A stretch of 64,000 bases of DNA from an uncultured Arachnia sp. (GTDB lineage: Bacteria > Actinomycetota > Actinomycetes > Propionibacteriales > Propionibacteriaceae): the NCBI GenBank assembly GCA_947493705.1, contig CANLSH010000019.1, forward strand, positions 1-64,000, written 5' to 3'. The position numbers were made by a program, and so were the translations under genes. The notes below the pieces were generated by a model. That model was not told the DNA's origin. It ran no database searches and saw only the letters and a list, made by a program, of their open reading frames with translations. Positions 8,645 to 18,200 of this stretch are shown piece by piece; the first letter of the stretch is position 1, and each line of letters begins with the position of its first letter.

Positions 8645-9409
8645 TCAACGGCTTGTGTCCGGCTCGAAGGCAACGGTCTGGAGCGCCACCTGGTGCAGGA
8701 AGCCAGATGCCTTCTCCGCGACCTCCCCCGGCGCCGCCCAAACCGAGTTCGAATCCAGTGCCTGCCTGATCCCTGATTGCAGCCTCTCCAGTTCATGCAA
8801 CCTCAACGCTGCCAGCGCGTCCATCTGCTCGTAGTCGGTCACGGAAGCGAGCATCAGGATGTCGTCGAAGTGACGTTCCTTGTTGATGTCCAGGTAATTC
8901 AGAATCGCCGAACACTTGCCGAATAGGGCCCCCAGCAGGTCCGGTGCATTCACCTCGCCCATGCGGCCATCCAAATTGACGGTCACAGCCGAGGAGCGGT
9001 CGAGTACAAACTGCCCGCCAGCGGTGGCAATGGTCGTAACTCGACCGGCCCCTGTTCGGTGGCCGTCTGACCGGTTCTGACTGAGTCCCCGCGGCACAAG
9101 GATGTCTATCTGGGCACGTCCACGGACCCATCGGTGTTGATGGCCATCTGGGGTCGGGATAGGCGACGTGAACCCTGCTTCACGCATGGCGTCCACGAAG
9201 TCCTGCGCGGCTGTGGGATGGTTTCCACGAACGTCGATAACGGCGTCGAGATCTGCTGTGGGGCGTGGGTACGGAAAGGAGCGATCGACCAGGTGAAGAT
9301 AGGTCAGTTGCCCACCTACAATGGTCCAGCCCTCCGGATGGATCGTGGCGACGTCGAGAAGCCCTTCCCACGAATCACGCTGAGCGCCGACGACCGGGAG
9401 GACGATCAT
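8645..9409 (-). CDS. Nucleotidyltransferase, AbiEii-type toxin candidate
   Basis: 254 residues with a minimal nucleotidyltransferase core: IVGGQLTYLHLVDR (GG nucleotide loop), then PTADLDAVIDV (Asp-x-Asp metal ligands), and later AQIDILVPRG as the third acidic strand. Such proteins include AbiEii toxins and related NTases thought to transfer nucleotides to RNA or protein. The ATG at 9409 overlaps the stop of the upstream gene as ATGA, so the pair is translationally coupled, antitoxin first, as in type IV toxin-antitoxin operons. The exact family (AbiEii or a more distant NTase) is uncertain. Confidence 0.72.
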   Translation of the reverse strand: MIVLPVVGAQRDSWEGLLDVATIHPEGWTIVGGQLTYLHLVDRSFPYPRPTADLDAVIDVRGNHPTAAQDFVDAMREAGFTSPIPTPDGHQHRWVRGRAQIDILVPRGLSQNRSDGHRTGAGRVTTIATAGGQFVLDRSSAVTVNLDGRMGEVNAPDLLGALFGKCSAILNYLDINKERHFDDILMLASVTDYEQMDALAALRLHELERLQSGIRQALDSNSVWAAPGEVAEKASGFLHQVALQTVAFEPDTSR

Positions 9410-10092
9410 GACACCGCTTCCGCAAGTTCGCGGGCGATCCGTGACGCTTCGGCCACCGACCGTGCGTCGCCCCCGTCCAGGAGGTCCGCAGCCACCCGAA
9501 GACTTCGCCGGGGAGGGATCCTGTCGACGCCGCGGAGCATAACGTTCCATGCTGGACCATCTGCTGGGCTGAGCCGATGCCGTGACACCATCCTCTGCGC
9601 ATGGTCGCGGTGCAGGTAGAGCTCCAGGAGCAGAGGATTCGTCAGGCCTTGCTCTGAGTCACTGATGCCAGCCAGTAGCACTTCTCCCGCCTCACCGTGT
9701 GCGACCTCATTGCGGAGGGCTGAGAGGTTGCGTTCAGCGGCAACGTAGGGCTGCGCCTCCCCGAGGCGTGCGCGTGCAATTCTCCGCAGCGCCGGCACGT
9801 TGTCGTCGACGCGAAGACGTGCAGCCAGCACGGATGCCTGGCGGCGGTGCTCCGGTGACATGTCGTCGTGTTCTCCGTCCAGATACGCCGCTAGACGTTC
9901 GAATGCTTCTGGGCTCACTGGCCTACCGGGGGAAATCCTGCCTTGGACTCGGGCTACTGCCAGCTCACTTGCCTCGACAACCCAAACGCCGCCGATCCTT
10001 CGCGCCTTGACCTGCCCTTTGCGGGCGCGAATCTGCGCGGCACGGCGTGAGATGCCTGCGGCGCGGGCGTAACTTTCTAAACCCACAACCAT
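9406..10092 (-). CDS. Helix-turn-helix antitoxin-like partner of the nucleotidyltransferase
   Basis: 228 residues. The N-terminus is a small DNA-binding domain (GLESYARAAGISRRAAQIRARKG, wing ARRIGGVWVVEASEL). The rest is helical, with ERLAAYLDGEHDDMSPEHR and a C-terminal LLDGGDARSVAEASRIARELAEA, and I do not recognise it. It overlaps the nucleotidyltransferase gene by four bases (ATGA) and precedes it, so it is probably the antitoxin and autoregulator. AAGGA lies eight bases before the ATG. A palindrome overlaps its promoter. Function is inferred from context. Confidence 0.62.
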   Translation of the reverse strand: MVVGLESYARAAGISRRAAQIRARKGQVKARRIGGVWVVEASELAVARVQGRISPGRPVSPEAFERLAAYLDGEHDDMSPEHRRQASVLAARLRVDDNVPALRRIARARLGEAQPYVAAERNLSALRNEVAHGEAGEVLLAGISDSEQGLTNPLLLELYLHRDHAQRMVSRHRLSPADGPAWNVMLRGVDRIPPRRSLRVAADLLDGGDARSVAEASRIARELAEAVS

Positions 10093-10102
10093 GTTGCATC
10101 CT

Positions 10103-10121
10103 TTCGTCTAAACGAAGTATA
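10103..10121 (-). promoter_or_regulatory. Candidate -10 box and operator of the antitoxin-toxin pair
   Basis: On the minus strand TATACT (10116-10121) is followed immediately by TTCGTTTAGACGAA (10103-10116), an inverted repeat of TTCGT and ACGAA around TTAG. It lies between the -10 box and the ribosome site, a natural position for autorepression. Confidence 0.5.
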
Positions 10122-10540
10122 GCCCCACGCCATCACTGGAATCACTTTCTACCAACATGGAGCGGGGTAGCCGTCGGTGAGGGCCGGGTGCCGATGCAAT
10201 CGAACTATGTCGACCCATACTCGAACTGCAAGTGGTCCTCGGGGCGATCGCCGCCAGACGGATCAGGTCGGCGAGAGCTTCGTGAGATGTGTCCTTGGCG
10301 GCACAGGTCCATATCCCGGATTGCGCGTGTCGACGGCACGCGCGCAAGGATTCCTGTGATGCCGTTCATGGGTCATCCGGAGCTGAGCCGTCACCCTTGG
10401 AGAACACGCGGCTGAGGAACCGGTTGAAGTATTCCAGCTGGACCAATTGTTGACGTCGAGGATCGGATTGGCGGCAGCTGCCCTCTTGCGGCGCCTTTCA
10501 TCGCGATCTCGACGTTCGGTGCGGGGGATAGGGCTTACGT
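10122..10540. other. Intergenic, possible decayed reading frame
   Basis: No intact gene is seen. On the minus strand, just downstream of the AbiEi-like gene, a short frame gives ERRDRDERRRKRAAAANPIL and, after a shift, LVQLEYFNRFLSRVFSKGDG. That could be a decayed small gene, but I do not recognise it. Confidence 0.3.
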
Positions 10541-11596
10541 TCAGTTATCCGAGACCACCCTCCGGACTTCTCGAAGGTCGGTGAGGGTCTCCGGCTTGAG
10601 CGCCATGCTGTCGCTGAGTGACTTCCCCCAGGCCTCGCTGAGCTGCTGCATCGTCTCGCTAGTGGTGAACTGATCGGAGATCTTCTTGGCGAGGGCGTCG
10701 ATGTCCGCCGTCGTGGTCATATGGGTCTGCGTTGACTGGATGGTCGGCTGATTTGCGGCGACCTGCGGAGACATGGCGTTGTGTAGCGTTGCGGCAATCG
10801 ATTCCTGGATCGAATGCATGGTCTTCTGTATCTCAGGGGTCATCGCGAGGCGATCAACGTCTGCCTGGCTCAGGTTGCCGAAGTAGCTGGCGGCAACGCG
10901 TGCCCCCAGCGAGGTGTCTGCCGCCAGCCGACGTGCGACAGTGGCGGGGTCGATGCCCGCAATCTCTTGCAGCCGATTCAGCAGTGCAGATCCATCTCCC
11001 TTTTTGAAACCGTTGCGCTCGGCCATAGGGCCGAGCAGTTCTCGGAGCCGAGCAAGGTCAAGGCTGCGCTTGAACGAGGCGTCGCGGAGTGCGTCAGCGA
11101 CGAGACTGAGGTCGCCCACATCCTCGACAAGGTCGGTGATGGTGCGCTCCATCGTCATTGTGGGCAGACCCTCGACGAGCGTCACGTCTGCTTGGTCGAG
11201 GTTGCGCTGCCGGTAGCGAATTCCGTCCCGCTGGCTCTGACGGCGTTTGGTAGAGACGAACTCGTGGCGGTCAGCCCACAGGTCGCCGATGTCGTGGAGC
11301 CGAGCAGCAGAGGTGCCTGCCACCACGACGCCATTTGCGCGGTTCTTGGTCCGTGTCTCACCCATGATTGCGGGTTCTGTGCTCAGCCACGCAGCACGCA
11401 GATCGTCAAACTGGTCGCTTGGAGCGCCGGAGTCGATGTAGACACCATGGGTGAGTCGCTTGAGGTGTCCGGCTGCGGCGAGTCGTGAGAGGTCCAGGCG
11501 GGTGACGCCGTGCATGCTGGCTTGGGCCGAGGTCACCATGCCCCATTGGGAGGCGGTGACCTCGGCGAGCGCGAGGAGAATGTCCTCAAGCTTCAT
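10541..11596 (-). CDS. AbiEi-like winged-helix antitoxin/regulator
   Basis: 351 residues. The N-terminal part is the AbiEi/PHETRS-like winged helix (GMVTSAQASMHGVTRLDLSRLAAAGHLKRLTHGVYI) followed by the AbiEi_4-type domain (SAARLHDIGDLWADRHEFV, LPTMTMERTITDLVED). The C-terminal 120 residues are helical and polar, with repeated Gln/Thr (IQSTQTHMTTTADIDALAKK), longer than usual AbiEi proteins. No AbiEii-type toxin gene is adjacent, so it may be an orphan regulator. The ATG at 11596 is chosen because a perfect 19-bp palindrome lies just upstream, between 11606 and 11624; the frame itself runs through it. AbiEi proteins bind inverted repeats at their own promoters. Confidence 0.7.
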   Translation of the reverse strand: MKLEDILLALAEVTASQWGMVTSAQASMHGVTRLDLSRLAAAGHLKRLTHGVYIDSGAPSDQFDDLRAAWLSTEPAIMGETRTKNRANGVVVAGTSAARLHDIGDLWADRHEFVSTKRRQSQRDGIRYRQRNLDQADVTLVEGLPTMTMERTITDLVEDVGDLSLVADALRDASFKRSLDLARLRELLGPMAERNGFKKGDGSALLNRLQEIAGIDPATVARRLAADTSLGARVAASYFGNLSQADVDRLAMTPEIQKTMHSIQESIAATLHNAMSPQVAANQPTIQSTQTHMTTTADIDALAKKISDQFTTSETMQQLSEAWGKSLSDSMALKPETLTDLREVRRVVSDN

Positions 11597-11605
11597 ACTC
11601 GGAGA

Positions 11606-11624
11606 GTATCGCTCAGAGCGATAC
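11606..11624 (-). promoter_or_regulatory. Perfect 19-bp palindrome, candidate AbiEi operator
   Basis: GTATCGCTCAGAGCGATAC is palindromic apart from its central base and lies about 10 bp upstream of the AbiEi-like start codon. It contains TATCGCT, which could overlap a -10 box. Confidence 0.65.
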
Positions 11625-11784
11625 ATCCCAAGAATTCAATCTGAATAATGGGCCGAGATTCCTGGGAATCAACACGGAGCCATACTGCACAGAGCTGGCA
11701 TGTTGTCGTTGGGGCGGAGCCACGCGGCCAGAACGGACGTCTGGCCGCCAAGGCCTACCACGGTCAGGCAGGCGGGGGCACAAC

Positions 11785-11945
11785 GGGCCGGGATCTGATC
11801 CTCGACGGCTGATCTCACCTTCCCCAGTGCCACGTACCCACTCCCGCAAGGCACGATGCACAGCGTCCGACGCCAGGCACTACCGCGCCTACCCCCCCGT
11901 ACCCCGGCGGGAGTGACAACACCCCATCCCTGTGGCAAAGCACTC
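11785..11945. repeat. Diverged direct repeat, copy 1
   Basis: Similar in order and wording to 13129-13360: shared blocks include GGATCTGATCCTCGACGGC, CTTCCCCAG, GCCACGTACCC, CAAGGCA, TCCGACGCC and ACCCCATCCCT. The two copies flank the Abi-family gene. On the minus strand both spell GYVALGK...AVEDQI, suggesting decayed coding DNA. It lies in the otherwise empty gap 11625-12152. Confidence 0.5.
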
Positions 11946-12152
11946 CGAGTTCAATCTGACATGGGGTCAACCCAGATCCGTCGCTGGTGTGGCAGGCATG
12001 GCAGGCAGGAAGCGGGAGGGTCTCGCTCGGCGGGCAGCGGCAGGGGGTATGCGCGGAGGTCAGATCTGTGTGAACGGGTACGCAGGGAGCCAACGATGGG
12101 CCTTCGATGGGCGGATGGCGCAGGTAGCTGTCAATCGGCTGGCATCGAACAT

Positions 12153-12827
12153 TCAGCGCGCACTCAGTCTTGGGCGCAGAGTCAGCACATGTCCCAGTTG
12201 CTCCTTGGCGGCGACCCAGTCGCCGGCGGTGGGGTGGATGGCGCGGACGAGCTCAAGCGATCGGTTGAGGTCAGCGTCCAAGGATCGGCGATGCAGAGGC
12301 TCGTGGTGGGCGGCGCGGTTGCGCAGGAAGAGCAGTTGCTGAGTATGTCCTTCCAAGACGCGTTGCTTGTGTCGTGCGTCGCCATCAGCATGGGGGAACG
12401 CGTGTTGCAAGGCGGGCACCCACAAGGAGGTGAGGTAGCGCCGGCTCATCATGAATCGCCAGAAGCCAAGGTTCAGTTCGGCGATGATGTGCCCGTGCGT
12501 GACGCTGTGTCGGCCTCGAGCGGCCCGTGCTCGGGCCTTCCGAATGTCTTGGACCCCCCGATCGTCAAGCGGTGCAACGGCCAACCAGTCATGTACGCCC
12601 CGTTTGGCTGCCCAAGCGCGCATTTCCCTGTCCAGGGCATTGCGGAGGAGCACCTCGACCATGGCGGTGAGGGATAGTGCCGCCGCCGAGACGTCGATGT
12701 TCCACTCGTAGAGCGCAAAGGCTGCTTCGAGGTCTCCCTGCGCCGCCTCCCAGTAGGACCCGAGCCGCTCGGCTGTGAGCAATCCCAGCAACTGCTCGTA
12801 GTCCAAGTGGGCTGTGGGGTGAGGCAT
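12153..12827 (-). CDS. Abi-like (Abi_2/AbiD-F type) protein with HEPN RNase motif
   Basis: 224 residues resembling Abi_2 (AbiD/AbiF) abortive-infection proteins. The helical N-terminus (LLTAERLGSYWEAAQGDLEAA, LYEWNIDVSAAALSL, MVEVLLRNALDREM) is followed by ELNLGFWRFMMSRRYL, and LRNRAAHHEPLH, whose RNxxxH is the HEPN ribonuclease signature. Such proteins are thought to cleave RNA on phage infection. It stands alone on the minus strand between two copies of a diverged repeat, suggesting its own small cassette. No antitoxin gene is adjacent in the same direction. Confidence 0.72.
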   Translation of the reverse strand: MPHPTAHLDYEQLLGLLTAERLGSYWEAAQGDLEAAFALYEWNIDVSAAALSLTAMVEVLLRNALDREMRAWAAKRGVHDWLAVAPLDDRGVQDIRKARARAARGRHSVTHGHIIAELNLGFWRFMMSRRYLTSLWVPALQHAFPHADGDARHKQRVLEGHTQQLLFLRNRAAHHEPLHRRSLDADLNRSLELVRAIHPTAGDWVAAKEQLGHVLTLRPRLSAR

Positions 12828-13128
12828 CTTGGTGAACCTTTGCTAACATGGAGGGTGAAGACCCCGGATCGATCCCTGGCGCAGGCCACATCGCCGGGGT
12901 TTCGTCTTGTTCGGGAGTTGCCTGCTCGCTTAACCGGGTCAGGCTCCACCGTCGCGTTTGGTACTTGAGTGTAGCTGCGACACCTGTCGTTGGACCCACG
13001 ACTCACCCACGCATACGGGCGGAGGAGGGTAATGGAGCGACACGTTCGTGGTCCGGGCCGCATGAGTCTGCGTTGCCCGGCACCAAGAGACTGGTACCGC
13101 ACCACCAGGGCGTACCGCAGGGCCACTG
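12828..13128. other. Intergenic with a long-looped inverted repeat
   Basis: AAGACCCCGG near 12856-12866 and CCGGGGTTTCGTCTT near 12893-12908 are complementary in their cores with a loop of about 26 bases, just upstream of the Abi-family gene. It could be a regulatory RNA structure or a terminator remnant. No gene is seen. Confidence 0.35.
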
Positions 13129-13360
13129 GCCCGGATCTGATCCTCGACGGCGGGCGTCTGACTCTTCCCCAGCGCCACGTACCCCATTGCGACAAGGCAG
13201 GATGATCAGCCTCCGACGCCCATCCCAACGCTGCGTACCCCCGTCCCCCATCGGCAACATCCCTATCGCATCTGGCAGGTTGCCAGGCGGTAACGCGGTA
13301 AGCCTCTCTCGGTGCCGGTCGCCTGGCATGGGGCCGATGAACCCCATCCCTTTGTGTCAA
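13129..13360. repeat. Diverged direct repeat, copy 2
   Basis: Counterpart of 11785-11945, somewhat longer because of an internal segment near 13225-13330. It ends just before the promoter of the second AbiEi-like gene. Confidence 0.5.
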
Positions 13361-13377
13361 TAGGGTCACGGTTTCGT

Positions 13378-13390
13378 TATACTTCTGCGG
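13378..13390 (+). promoter_or_regulatory. Candidate -10 box giving a leaderless transcript
   Basis: TATACT at 13378-13383 lies six bases before the GTG start at 13390, so transcription would begin at or next to the start codon. No ribosome site is present, which fits a leaderless mRNA, common in actinobacteria. Confidence 0.5.
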
Positions 13391-13959
13391 TGACTGAACG
13401 TGTGTTGGCGCGAGATGAGCTATGGGGCATTGCAGCCGTACAACACGGTTTCGTGACCGCTCAGCAGGCCGTTGACCTGGGCATCACCAAGCAGGCCGTT
13501 CAAATGCTGGTCCACCGGGGCACGCTGACGCGCGCGGCGTTTGGTGTCTACCGCTTTCCGCATTACCCGGCCGGTGAGCACGACGGGCACATGCTGGCGG
13601 TGCTGTGGACCCGGGCGCCGGAGGCCTGCCTCAGCCACGAGTCCGCCCTCGATGCCTATGGCATCAGTGACGTCAATCCCAACCGCATCCACGTCACCGT
13701 GGGCGAGCAGCGTCGGCTCCGTCGGTCGAATGGTGAAGAGTACGTCGTGCACTACGAGAACCTCATCCGAACGCAGGTCGGCTGGTGGCAGGAGATTCCG
13801 ACAGTGACGCCCCGGACTGCCGTCGAGCAATGTCTCGTGTACGGCACACCCATTTATCTGCTCCGACAGGCGATCGAGCGCGGGCACGCTCAGGGGTTCA
13901 TCAAGGCTTCCGAATGCGACGAACTGACCGGGGCATTGGAGGCGCGCCACGAGCGATGA
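13390..13959 (+). CDS. AbiEi-like type IV antitoxin domain protein
   Basis: 189 residues. An N-terminal winged helix (LWGIAAVQHGFVTAQQAVDLGITKQAVQMLVHRGTLTRAAFGVYRF) is followed by the AbiEi core (EACLSHESALDAYGISDVNPNRIHVTV, TPRTAVEQCL). This is the standard short form of AbiEi-family proteins, which repress their operons and counter AbiEii toxins. No nucleotidyltransferase gene follows, so it is an orphan here or acts with a distant toxin. The GTG at 13390 is preferred because a TATACT -10 box lies six bases upstream; upstream in-frame codons overlap the promoter. Confidence 0.72.
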   Translation: MTERVLARDELWGIAAVQHGFVTAQQAVDLGITKQAVQMLVHRGTLTRAAFGVYRFPHYPAGEHDGHMLAVLWTRAPEACLSHESALDAYGISDVNPNRIHVTVGEQRRLRRSNGEEYVVHYENLIRTQVGWWQEIPTVTPRTAVEQCLVYGTPIYLLRQAIERGHAQGFIKASECDELTGALEARHER

Positions 13960-14068
13960 GGGTTCCGGCTCGCGTCTGTTCGTTCGTCTGCGCAAACTCG
14001 CGTAGAAAGCCAATGAGTCGGTGTCGACGGACCGGGCGACCTGTTGCGCCTCACTCCAGGTGGTGGAT

Positions 14069-14703
14069 CTACGTGTAATCCTTGCGGTCTCTTGCACGGA
14101 CGAAGGCGGCTCCGTCGAGAGTGGTGTGCCAGATGGTGGCGCCGTCGGATGCGCGAAGTCTTTTGTGGCCCTTCCACCCCATCGTTTCAACACGGCAAGT
14201 GCCGCGGGACAGAGCGTCGTCCAACGCAGGTTCGAGGTCGGTGTCGTGTGGCGCAAGGATCACGACATCGAAGTCGCCAATCTCTGCCGCCCGTACAACG
14301 CGGAGCGCGACGAGAACGTCGATCCCCTTCTCCTGGGCCACGTACTTGGCCAGCCGCCCATTCCAGAGATAGCGAAGACTGCGGTAGGTGACGTTCACTC
14401 GAGGATCCCGCGTCCACTCCGATTTCTGCGCCATTGATCGGCGGTAAGCGGTCGGGTTGTGCCTGTTGCTTGGCAGGCCACGGTAGACCTCGACGGCGGC
14501 GACCTCGGCGTGCGCAATCTCGTCGTCCTCGCCGTTGGCCAGCCGTTCCATCAGAAGGTGGTTCAGCGCCCGACGATCTGGTTGGCCAGGTACAGGGGGT
14601 GTATCAAGGTCGCGTGCTTCGGAGTGCCTGTTGGGGCGAAACGCTCGTGCGCGGTCAGGTGGATGTTCTGGTAGTCGATCACGACGAGAGCCTTGGCCGG
14701 CAC
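14069..14703 (-). pseudogene. NYN-domain (PIN-like) nuclease gene with one frameshift
   Basis: Starting at GTG 14703 after GGAGGAGC, the frame reads AKALVVIDYQNIHLTAHERF and HPLYLANQIVG, the N-terminal strand of NYN/LabA-like domains with the first catalytic Asp. It then hits a stop near 14575. The next frame continues as ALNHLLMERLANGEDDE, VAAVEVYRGLPS, then FDVVILAPHDTDLEPALDDAL with the later acidic cluster, to the stop at 14069. A one-base loss near 14570-14580 explains the break. If it is a sequencing error the gene is an intact protein of about 210 residues; otherwise it is a recent pseudogene. Confidence 0.72.
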
Positions 14704-15247
14704 GCTGCTCCTCCGGATACGAAAAGGCCCACCAGTTCCGGAGAACGGTGGGCAGCTATGTAGTCAATACAACACACGGCAGCGCTATGGCAACAATAAT
14801 GCGAAAAAAGGTCCTGACCTTGACAGGGCGCCCAGACCCCGGTGCGCGCTCGACCGACGCCAGGACCGGGACGTTCCCCCCGGGGTGCAGCGCTGTGGCG
14901 TCCATATCGCCTGCCGTCAGGAAGGTGACTGATTGTGGACGGGAGCGACGCGGAAGCCCAACGGGATGACCTTGGAGATGTGGGACTCCCGAACACGATG
15001 ATCGGTATTGCTCAGAGCACGCCCCATCATGATGTCGACGACAACGTGCATGTCCTCCTGTGCAGCGGCACCGACATCTCCAATACCCATGCTGTCGAAG
15101 CCACATCGTGGCTTGCCCTCGAACCCTTCCTCACCGTGTTGATTGCTGCCCCAGTGTGCGTACCCCCAAATCGTGAAGTCGAACACACCTCTTGCACCGC
15201 GGATTCGATTTGCGCTGTAGCGGCTGGCCGGTGGGCCATCTACAGGT
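14704..15247. other. Intergenic region upstream of the relaxase; oriT would be expected here
   Basis: No gene is recognised. A hairpin of GCCCACC (14727-14733) and GGTGGGC (14747-14753) lies upstream of the NYN gene. MobF relaxases usually nick a site close to their own gene, so oriT may lie in 14760-15240, but I cannot identify the nic site by reading. Confidence 0.35.
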
Positions 15248-18200
15248 ATGACGGCATCTGTGCACAAGCTGACGGCGGGGTCGGGGTACGACTACCTGAC
15301 CCGGCAGGTCGCTGCGCAGGACTCGACGGAGAAGGGCCACCTGAGCCTGGCGTCGTACTACTCCGAGAAGGGAGAGGTTCCCGGTACGTGGTGGGGGAGT
15401 GGACTGGCAGGGCTGGGGGATGTGGCCGTCGGGGACCAGGTGTCGGCGGAGCAGATGAAGGCACTGTTCGGTGGGGGCTTCCATCCGAACGAGGCGTCCC
15501 GTTTGGCGGCGTTGCCGGCGGACGCGTCGCCGGAGGAGATCCGCGCTGCCTCTCGTTTGGGGACGCCGTTTCCGGTGTACTCCGGGGCGACGGACTTCCG
15601 AAAGGAAGTGGCGATCCGATGCTCCGAATGGGAGGCGGAGCATCCGGGTGTCGGGGAGGTGCCGGTGGGTGTGCGGTCTGAGATCCGCAACGACATTGCC
15701 AAAGAGCACTTCCGCGAGAAGTTCCGCCGTATCCCCAGTCCTTTGGAGTTGTCGTCGGCGGTGGCGAAGTTGTCGCGGGATCCATCGACGGCATGCGCCG
15801 GATACGACGTGACATTCACGCCAGTGAAATCGGTGTCAGCACTGTGGGCCGTGGCCCCGGTGGAGCTGGCCGCCCGGATCGAGGAGGCCCACAACGCCGC
15901 CGTCGCCGATGCGCTGCGGTTCCTGGAGAGACGGGCTCTGTTCACCCGCTGCGGACACGGCGGGGTGCGACAGGTTGACGTGATCGGCCTGCTGGCGGCC
16001 ACCTTTGTCCACCGCGACTCCAGGGCGGGGGACCCAAACCTTCACACCCATGTCGCGATCGCGAACAAGGTACAAACCCTGGACGGGAAATGGCTGGCCA
16101 TTGATGGCAGGTTGATCTTCAAGGCGATGGTGGCTGTCAGTGAGACCTACAACACCCAACTCGAGGCCCACCTGGCCAAGCTCGGGATCCGGTTCGACGA
16201 GCGTCCCGGCACCGAGCAGGGGAAGAGGCCGGTGCGGGAAGTCGTGGGTGTGCCGGCTGCATTGCTTGAGCGGTGGTCCTCCCGGCGCGTCGCGATCGTG
16301 GCCCGTCAGGGGCAGTTGGCTGCCCGGTTCCAGCAAGAGCATGGGAGGCCGCCGACGCCGGTGGAGGCGATCAAGTTGGCACAGCAAGCCACCTTGGAGA
16401 CCCGTGACGCCAAACACAAACCCCGCCGCATCAGTCAGCAGCGCGCCGCATGGTGGGCCGAAGCGCTGCAGGTAATCGGGGAGCGCGGCATTCACGACCT
16501 GGTGGCAGCCGCCACCACACCGCCCGCCGAATCGGTGCAGCCGATCACGAACCAGTGGGTGAACGACACCGCACGTGAGGTGGTTGCTGCTATGGAGGGC
16601 GGCCGGACCACGTGGCAGGTGTGGCATTTGCGAGCCGAGGCCTCCCGGCGTGTGCGGGAGGTGACCATTGATCCGGAGACCACGAAAGTGGTGACTGAGG
16701 CGTTGTTGAGTGCAGCGGTGCGGTTGAGCACGCCGGTCGGGAACGCCGGTGCTGACGGCATTGCTGAGCCGACGGTGTTGCGGCGTCGGGAGGGGGCGTC
16801 GGTGTACACGGTGGCTGGGTCGCAGCTCTTCACGTCTCGAAAGGTGCTCGAGGCAGAGAGCCGGATCGTTGATCTCGCAGGCCGCACGGATGGGCGTCGT
16901 GTCGGGGAACTCGAGGTATCGCTGGCGTTGCTGGCCTCCACCGCCAACGGCATCACCCTGAACGCCGGCCAGACCAACATGGTGCGACAGATGGCCACCA
17001 GCGGGACCCGAGTGCAGCTCGCCCTCGCGGCCGCGGGGTCCGGGAAGACCACCGCGTTGAAGGTGTTGGCTGAGGCTTGGCGCGAGGGCGGCGGCACCGT
17101 CCTTGGCCTCGCGCCCTCTGCAGTGGCGGCCAGCATCCTGCGGGACCAGACGGGCGACGCCACCACCATCGCCAAGTACGTCTGGGACCTGAAACACGGC
17201 CGCAGCAACGAGGTCAATGCAAGGATCGGCCCGGACACGCTGGTGATCATTGACGAAGCTGGGATGGTCGACACCATCTCCCTGGCCACCGTAATCGACC
17301 ATGTCGTCAGCAGGGGAGGGTCCGTCAGGCTGGTGGGCGATGACCAACAGCTGGCAGCGATCAGCGCCGGTGGGGTGCTGCGTGACATCGCCGAAGTCCA
17401 CGGCGCCGTCGAACTCAACGAACTCCTCCGCTTCCAGGACCCCGCTGAAGCCAATGCGTCGCTGGCGCTGCGGGACGGAAGGCCTGAGGCGTTGGGGTTC
17501 TACCTCGACGCCGAACGCATCCATGCCGGCACGCAGGAATCCGGTCTCGAAGCGGCGTTCAACGACTGGGCCAGGGACAGGGCTGCAGGGTTGGACAGTC
17601 TCATGTTGGCCGGTACCCGCGACACCGTCACGGACCTCAACCGTCGGGCCAGAGCCCACCGACTCATCACCACGAGGGCCACCGGCCACGACTCTGAGGT
17701 GGTGCTGGCCGATGCAAACCATGCTTCGGTCGGGGATGTCATCGTCACCCGCCTCAATGATCGACGGCTGGCGATCTCGGCGACGGACTGGGTCAAGAAC
17801 GGCGATCGGTGGGTTGTCCAGCGCGTCACCAACCGTGGGGTAGTACGGGCTCGGCATTGCGACTCCGGGCTGACGGTAAACCTGCCTGCCGACTACGTCC
17901 ACAAGCACGTACAGCTGGGATACGCCGTGACCGTGCACGCCGCCCAGGGTCTGACGGTGGACGTCACTCGCGGTGTACTGACAGGGCAGGAGACCAGGCA
18001 GCAGCTCTACGTCATGGCCACACGCGGCAGACAGGCCAACCATCTGTACGTGCCGATCGTCGGTGATGGTGACGAACACAGCGTCGTGCACCCCACCACC
18101 CTGCGGCCCGAAACTGCCGTTGATGTTCTGCAGACGGTACTCGCTCGCGACGGCTCCGCACGCTCCCCACCACCGAAACCCGCGACCAGTTTGCACCGGC

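Noticed and set aside
15836-18196. 786-codon open frame on the minus strand inside the relaxase gene
   Set aside because: Antisense to a clear MobF relaxase with catalytic motifs. Long antisense frames are normal in high-GC DNA; no domain or ribosome site is seen.
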